10,015 nt of DNA from JAADDV01 sp964582875. Its GTDB lineage: Bacteria; Aquificota; Aquificia; Aquificales; Hydrogenothermaceae. The translations under genes and the position numbers were made by a program. The DNA lies in NCBI GenBank assembly GCA_964582875.1, contig CAZOTZ010000057.1, positions 1 through 10,015 on the forward strand, in the 5' to 3' direction. Of the stretch, positions 5,793 through 10,015 are shown piece after piece; within the stretch, counting starts at the first letter, position 1, and each line of letters starts with the position of its first letter. Under the pieces are notes generated by a model, which made no database searches, was not told the DNA's origin, and was given only the letters and a program-made list of their open reading frames with translations.

Positions 5793-7913
5793 TTAAGCAT
5801 TAACATTATGAATTTCCTGTTTACTTTCAATATATTCTACAGGTTTTCCTATATAAAATCCCTGAGAATAGTCAATGCCCATTGATTTTACTATACTGAA
5901 GATTTCTTCAGAAGATACAAACTCGGCTATAGTCTGAATTCCGAGTTTGTTTGAAAAATCAACTATTGTACTGACTATAATCTGGGTATATGGATTTTCA
6001 TGTATGTCCTTAATAAGTGAGCCATCTATTTTTATAAAATCAGGTTTCAGATTTACAACGTGTGAAAAATTTGAATAACCTGAACCAAAGTCATCTATAG
6101 CAAGCTTTGCACCTAATAAACGTATTTTGTCAACAAATCTCTGAATTTCCGTGTAGTTCTGAATACTTTCACTTTCCAGTAGTTCAACAGTTATATGATT
6201 GGCGATATCGCTATTTTCTTTAAGAAGTTCTAAAAAGTAAGAAACAACAACTTCGTCAAGAACATCTTCAATAGACAGGTTTATAGAAAGATTAACTTTT
6301 TTCTCCCTTATTGTTTTAAAAGCTTTTGTCATTATGATTTTTGTTATTTCCCTGTAGTATTTTGACTCTTTTGCAACAGGTAGAAATACCCCAGGAGATA
6401 GCTGACGTTTATCATTGGTTTCTAATCTTGCCAGAACTTCGTATCTTGCAATCTTTCCTGTTTTATTATCTATAATAGGCTGGTAAACTGGAATAATTTT
6501 GTCTTCCTTTATAGCTTTTTTTATGGTGTCAAGAATATTTAGATTTTTAAGTATTTCAATACTTTTATCGTATTTTTTTGAGTATACAAGGTATTTTTCC
6601 CTTTGATTTTTTACCTGTTTAAGAACCATATCTGCCTTTTCAAGTAATGGAGGTTCAAAAGTAATTCCTACAGAAACGCTTAATGTTAACTCAAGATTCT
6701 GATAAATAAACGTTTCGTTCTCAAGTCTTGAAAGAAGTTTTTTCACAAGGGGAACAGTTTCTTTTCTTTTATTTTCGTATAAAATCCCAAAATCGTCAGC
6801 TCCAAGTCTGTAAACTTTAGCTTCATCAAAGTTATACTCTCTTAAAAATCTTTTCAGAAACTTCCCAAATGCATTTAGTATAAAATCACCTGCTATTGTT
6901 CCATAAAAGTCATTTATGTTTTTAAACCCGTCTATGTTTACTAAAATAAAGGTTGGATTTTTTATCTTAGTAGCATCTATATTAAATGCTCTTCTATTAG
7001 GTAATCCTGTTATGTCATCTGTTTCCAGGGTTTCTTCTAACTTTCTTGCCAGTTTTACAAGCTGTAAATTTTTTTTGTCTAAAGAAACAAGTAAATAAGC
7101 TACATATCCTAAGGTAATGAGAAATAAAAGAGTGGAGCCTAAAGAAAACAATGAAATCACTTTTGCTTCTTCTTTTGTTTCTTTTATAAAAGATTTTCTT
7201 GCCAGCTTTAAGTACTGTTTTCCTTTATTATCTTTAATTAAAGAGGTTATTAGGCTGTCATATTTAGGATAGTTTTCTACGTATGTATGTAAGTGTGCCA
7301 ATAAAACTTTATGGAATTTTTCCATATTAGGTGGATATACACTTTCTTCTAATGACCTGATACTTTCTTTTAAAAGGGATAGAAAATCTTCGTCAAAACT
7401 ATTTTTTAACAAAAATAAGGCTGATAAAATTTTTGTAAGTTGAATATTATAGTCATAGTAAAGAGGATTTGTATCTGTGTTGTTTATATATCTAAATATA
7501 AGACCTGGTATGTAAATGATAGAGTTTTTCATCATTGAGTTGATTGTTTCAAATTTTATTACTTCCTTTTCTTTTTTATTTAGGTATGTCTCATATTTTT
7601 TCAGGTATTTATAGCTTCCTTTGTGGTTTTTGCCTTTTAGGTGTTTTGTATTTTCAAGATAATCTAAATTTTTTCGGATTTCATTAATCTTCCTGTATAT
7701 ATTGTCGTAATCATAATAAAGGAAAAAATTGCTTTTTATTATCTCTATATCTAAGTCCGATTCTAAAGATTCAAGTTCTTTAAATCTACTTAGTATTTCT
7801 TCAGATTTAGTAAAGTAATTTTTTGCGAAAACATTAAAGTATATTAATCCTAAAATAGAAATTATCGCCAACAAAACAATAAAAAATATTTTTTTACTTT
7901 TTAGTATTTTCAT
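5793..7913 (-). CDS. Membrane-bound GGDEF-EAL protein, probable c-di-GMP phosphodiesterase with degenerate GGDEF site
   Basis: This 706-residue inner-membrane signalling protein has TM1 at about 9-29, an extracytoplasmic, probably helical sensor region (30-252) that I do not recognise, TM2 at about 253-277, a GGDEF domain (about 298-447) and an EAL domain (about 460-695). The GGDEF fold is clear (DDITGLPNRRAF, NIDGFKNINDFYG), but the active-site motif reads GADDF (371-375), so cyclase activity is unlikely; it may bind GTP as a regulator. The EAL domain keeps the residues expected for hydrolysis: E492 in EVL, N545 in INLS, E577/E580, D607-D608 in IDDFGSGY, K628 in IKID, E664 in IAE and Q684 in SQGF. 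I infer a phosphodiesterase that breaks c-di-GMP in response to a periplasmic signal. Its start overlaps the upstream peroxidase gene by 20 nt and has AAGGAAAG as ribosome site, pointing to coupled translation. Confidence 0.92.
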   Translation of the reverse strand: MKILKSKKIFFIVLLAIISILGLIYFNVFAKNYFTKSEEILSRFKELESLESDLDIEIIKSNFFLYYDYDNIYRKINEIRKNLDYLENTKHLKGKNHKGSYKYLKKYETYLNKKEKEVIKFETINSMMKNSIIYIPGLIFRYINNTDTNPLYYDYNIQLTKILSALFLLKNSFDEDFLSLLKESIRSLEESVYPPNMEKFHKVLLAHLHTYVENYPKYDSLITSLIKDNKGKQYLKLARKSFIKETKEEAKVISLFSLGSTLLFLITLGYVAYLLVSLDKKNLQLVKLARKLEETLETDDITGLPNRRAFNIDATKIKNPTFILVNIDGFKNINDFYGTIAGDFILNAFGKFLKRFLREYNFDEAKVYRLGADDFGILYENKRKETVPLVKKLLSRLENETFIYQNLELTLSVSVGITFEPPLLEKADMVLKQVKNQREKYLVYSKKYDKSIEILKNLNILDTIKKAIKEDKIIPVYQPIIDNKTGKIARYEVLARLETNDKRQLSPGVFLPVAKESKYYREITKIIMTKAFKTIREKKVNLSINLSIEDVLDEVVVSYFLELLKENSDIANHITVELLESESIQNYTEIQRFVDKIRLLGAKLAIDDFGSGYSNFSHVVNLKPDFIKIDGSLIKDIHENPYTQIIVSTIVDFSNKLGIQTIAEFVSSEEIFSIVKSMGIDYSQGFYIGKPVEYIESKQEIHNVNA

Positions 7914-8862
7914 AATCTTTCCTTATTATTTCTGGAAGTTTTCCTGTTAGTGTCTTTAAGAATGCCTCTATTTTATCTATTTCTTCATCCGAAAGTTCAA
8001 AACCAAGGTTATGATAAGACATTTTCTTTAAAGCTTCTCTTAATGTTTTTACACTACCATCATGAAAGTAAGGATAAGTACATTCAATATTTCTTAAAGA
8101 AGGTACCCTGTATACATTTTTATCTTCTTCCTTATGTGTTATCTGGTACCTATCTGGATAATATGGTTTCCATCTATATGGAAATATAACCCCTAATTTT
8201 TGAAATGAATTTCCTCCTACATTTATACCGTTATGACAGGAAATACAGCCTATTTTTTTAAAAGTAATATACCCTTCCAGTTCTTTCTTTGTAAGTATCT
8301 TTTTACAATCTTTATTTCCTTCCTCTTTGCATCTTAAATACTTATCAAATTTAGAGTTTGGAGTTATAAGGGCTTTTTCAAATTCTGCTATAGCATCAAG
8401 GACATACTCGTATCTTATATCTCCATATATTCTTTTAAAAAGCTGTTTATATACAGGTATTTTTTTGAGTCTTTTTTCAATAGTCTTTTTATCCATATCC
8501 ATTTCAACTGGATTGTGTAAGGGACCTTTTGCCTGTTCTTTCAAATTTTTTGCCCTTCCATTCCAGAAAAGACGGAAGTTAAAATAGCTGTTGTATACTG
8601 AAGGTGCGTTAACATTTCCTTTTTTTCCTTCTACTCCTATTGAGACATTCCTGTGGTCTGTTCCCCATTTAGTGTAAAGGTCATGGCATGAAGCACAGGA
8701 TACAGTTTTATCCCTTGATAGAATAGGGTCATGGAAAAGGAGTTTTCCTAATTCTGCTTTTTCTTTGTTATAAGGAACCGATAAAGGGATAGGTTTAATA
8801 GGTTCAAAGCCGTATGAAAAAAACGATAGTAGTAATACAAAAATTAATATTTTTAGTCTCAT
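7894..8862 (-). CDS. Di-haem cytochrome c peroxidase (CcpA/MauG family)
   Basis: This periplasmic bacterial cytochrome c peroxidase reduces hydrogen peroxide to water with electrons from small c-type cytochromes. It has 322 residues: a signal peptide (about 1-18, MRLKI...SYG), N-terminal low-potential haem motif CASCH (56-60) and C-terminal haem motif CISCH (206-210). Family landmarks are LGKLLFHDPILSRD (38-51), NPVEM (117-121) with the probable catalytic Glu120, PYFHDGS (264-270), and Met281 as likely axial ligand of the second haem. Three extra cysteines (178, 186, 261) are unusual. MauG itself is less likely because Met281 and the overall length fit peroxidases. The start follows a G-rich ribosome site (AAGGGGGGAG on the minus strand). 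The 65-nt gap upstream holds the leuB terminator and two GATAAT sequences eight bases apart, possible -10 boxes. It heads a unit with the GGDEF-EAL and radical SAM genes. Confidence 0.95.
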   Translation of the reverse strand: MRLKILIFVLLLSFFSYGFEPIKPIPLSVPYNKEKAELGKLLFHDPILSRDKTVSCASCHDLYTKWGTDHRNVSIGVEGKKGNVNAPSVYNSYFNFRLFWNGRAKNLKEQAKGPLHNPVEMDMDKKTIEKRLKKIPVYKQLFKRIYGDIRYEYVLDAIAEFEKALITPNSKFDKYLRCKEEGNKDCKKILTKKELEGYITFKKIGCISCHNGINVGGNSFQKLGVIFPYRWKPYYPDRYQITHKEEDKNVYRVPSLRNIECTYPYFHDGSVKTLREALKKMSYHNLGFELSDEEIDKIEAFLKTLTGKLPEIIRKDYENTKK

Positions 8863-8900
8863 TCACTCCCCCCTTACAAATATATTATCAAATTATCGTG

Positions 8901-8929
8901 AAAAAAAACGGGGTAAAAAACCCCGTTTT
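8901..8929 (-). terminator. Intrinsic terminator of leuB
   Basis: Read on the minus strand, AAAACGGGG and CCCCGTTTT form a perfect 9-bp stem around a 7-nt loop, and the T-run continues for four more bases. The hairpin begins within the leuB stop codon, so it terminates leuB immediately and separates it from the peroxidase operon. Confidence 0.88.
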
Positions 8930-10001
8930 ATAATCTTTCTATAATAGCCTGAGTCATTTCTTTTGTATTTACTTTTTTACTACCTGGAGACCATATATCT
9001 CCTGTTCTATAGCCATCTTCAAGTACTTTTTCAACTGCGTTTTCTATGTCCTTTGCAGCGTCATGAAGCTTACAAGTTATATCTAACATCATAGCCGCAG
9101 ATAGAATCATTGCAATTGGGTTTGCTATACCTTTACCTGCTATATCTGGAGCTGAGCCGTGGACAGGTTCATATAGGGCATATCTTTCCCCTATTGAAGC
9201 TGAAGGTAGCATTCCTAAAGAACCAGTTAAAGCTCCTGCTTCGTCAGACAGGATATCACCAAAAAGGTTGCCTGTAACAATGACATCAAAATCTTTAGGC
9301 CTTCTAACTAACTGCATAGCACAGTTATCAACATACATATGTTCAAGTTCTATATCCTGAAAATCAGAATGAACCTCTGTTACTATTTCTCTCCATACAG
9401 CAGAAACTTCCAGCACATTTGCCTTATCAACACTTGTCACTTTTTTTCTTCTGTTCCTTGCAAGTTCAAAAGCAAGCTTTGCAATCCTTTTAATTTCATG
9501 CTCATAATAAATCATGGTGTTATATCCAACTTTTTCTCCATTCCTTTCTTCTATTCCCCTTGGTTCACCAAAGTAAATGCCACCTGTAAGTTCCCTTATC
9601 ACAAGTAAATCTACACCTTTAATCAAACTTTCTTTTAAAGGTGAAGAATCAAGAAGTGCAGAGTAAGCTTTTCCAGGTCTGAGGTTAGCAAACAGTTCTA
9701 ATTCTTTTCTTATTTTTAGAAGGCCTTTTTCTGGTCTTTTATCAGTTGGTAAATTATCCCACTTCTCACCTCCAACAGCCGCAAGTAAAACAGCATCACT
9801 TTCTTTTGCTATTTTCAGCGTTTCTTCAGGTAAAGGTTCACCTGTTGCGTCTATAGCAGCTCCACCTATTAAACCTTCTTTAAATTCAAACTCAACATCG
9901 TATTTTTTTGATATAGCGTTGAGAACCTCAACTGCTGATTCCATAATTTCAGGCCCTATTCCATCTCCTGGCAGAACTGTAATCTTGCAACTTTTTTTCA
10001 T
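8928..10001 (-). CDS. leuB: 3-isopropylmalate dehydrogenase
   Basis: LeuB catalyses the NAD-dependent oxidative decarboxylation of 3-isopropylmalate to 2-oxoisocaproate, the third step of leucine synthesis, in the cytosol as a homodimer. All 357 residues are present, the usual family length. Visible motifs in order: LPGDGIGPEI (10-19), LFANLRP (103-109) and RELTGGIYFG (136-145) with the substrate arginines R98, R108 and R136 and catalytic Tyr143; Lys193 in DKANVL; the metal-binding aspartates D225, D249 and D253 in DNCAMQL and GNLFGDILSDEAG; and the NAD loop EPVHGSAPDIAGKGIANP (278-295). RELTGGIYFG distinguishes it from isocitrate and tartrate dehydrogenases. The ATG follows AAGGAGGA with good spacing, just inside the window edge; its promoter is outside. 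A strong terminator sits at its stop codon. No other leu gene is in the window. Confidence 0.97.
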   Translation of the reverse strand: MKKSCKITVLPGDGIGPEIMESAVEVLNAISKKYDVEFEFKEGLIGGAAIDATGEPLPEETLKIAKESDAVLLAAVGGEKWDNLPTDKRPEKGLLKIRKELELFANLRPGKAYSALLDSSPLKESLIKGVDLLVIRELTGGIYFGEPRGIEERNGEKVGYNTMIYYEHEIKRIAKLAFELARNRRKKVTSVDKANVLEVSAVWREIVTEVHSDFQDIELEHMYVDNCAMQLVRRPKDFDVIVTGNLFGDILSDEAGALTGSLGMLPSASIGERYALYEPVHGSAPDIAGKGIANPIAMILSAAMMLDITCKLHDAAKDIENAVEKVLEDGYRTGDIWSPGSKKVNTKEMTQAIIERL

Positions 10002-10015
10002 TTACTTCCTCCTTA

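Noticed and set aside
5792..5804. GTTAA-GCA-TTAAC small palindrome at the end of the GGDEF-EAL gene
   Set aside because: A 5-bp AT-rich stem with no T-run is too weak to call a terminator, and the next gene is only 26 nt away.
6916..7098. Plus-strand ORF opposite the GGDEF domain
   Set aside because: Shadow of a conserved domain, with no initiation signal.
7950..8587. Two plus-strand ORFs opposite the cytochrome c peroxidase
   Set aside because: Both lie antisense to haem-binding codons and have atypical composition.
8884..8897. Two GATAAT copies on the minus strand as a definite promoter for the peroxidase operon
   Set aside because: No convincing -35 box at the right distance; the position would fall in the leuB terminator. 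Kept only as a remark in the gene entry.
9339..9608. Plus-strand ORF opposite leuB
   Set aside because: Shadow of a highly conserved enzyme gene.

Overview
The window is AT-rich bacterial chromosome, roughly one third G+C by eye. It has tightly packed genes, strong AGGAGG-type ribosome binding sites and Lys/Glu-rich proteins. It encodes an outer-membrane assembly protein (so a diderm cell), a Thermotoga-like AdoMet decarboxylase and a periplasmic di-haem peroxidase. Together these suggest a thermophilic member of the Aquificota, perhaps Hydrogenothermaceae (Sulfurihydrogenibium/Persephonella-like). That assignment is inference from protein style and gene content, not from a search.

Plus strand, 1-4846. 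The window opens inside a ClpC-type Hsp100 ATPase gene. It is followed without a real gap by bamA, then by a PrxQ/Bcp peroxiredoxin. After a 177-nt intergenic region with a good -10 box and an unusual GC-rich, possibly translated leader comes speD (spermidine synthesis), closed by a strong hairpin. Next is a small split-barrel, PNPOx-like flavoprotein. Its start codon lies in one arm of a long, almost perfect inverted repeat whose other arm is in its own upstream region.

Minus strand, 10001-4843. leuB (leucine biosynthesis) ends in a strong terminator. Behind it are a di-haem cytochrome c peroxidase, a two-TM GGDEF-EAL protein whose start overlaps the peroxidase by 20 nt, and a TIGR01212/YhcC-type radical SAM protein 26 nt further on. 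These three look like one operon. It converges on the flavoprotein gene, with the stop codons interlocked in a shared TTAA and an AT-rich bidirectional terminator-like hairpin.

The genes are mostly housekeeping: protein quality control, outer-membrane biogenesis, peroxide defence in cytosol and periplasm, polyamine and leucine synthesis, and c-di-GMP turnover. I see no mobile element, CRISPR array, tRNA or rRNA. The notable signals are regulatory: (1) bamA has no ATG/GTG/TTG near its signal peptide, and an intrinsic-terminator hairpin lies inside the signal-peptide codons; (2) the speD leader holds a 30-codon overlapping upstream ORF with its own strong ribosome binding site and an 80% GC segment; (3) the 14-bp perfect inverted repeat (18 bp allowing one G-U pair) covers the start codon of the PNPOx-like gene.
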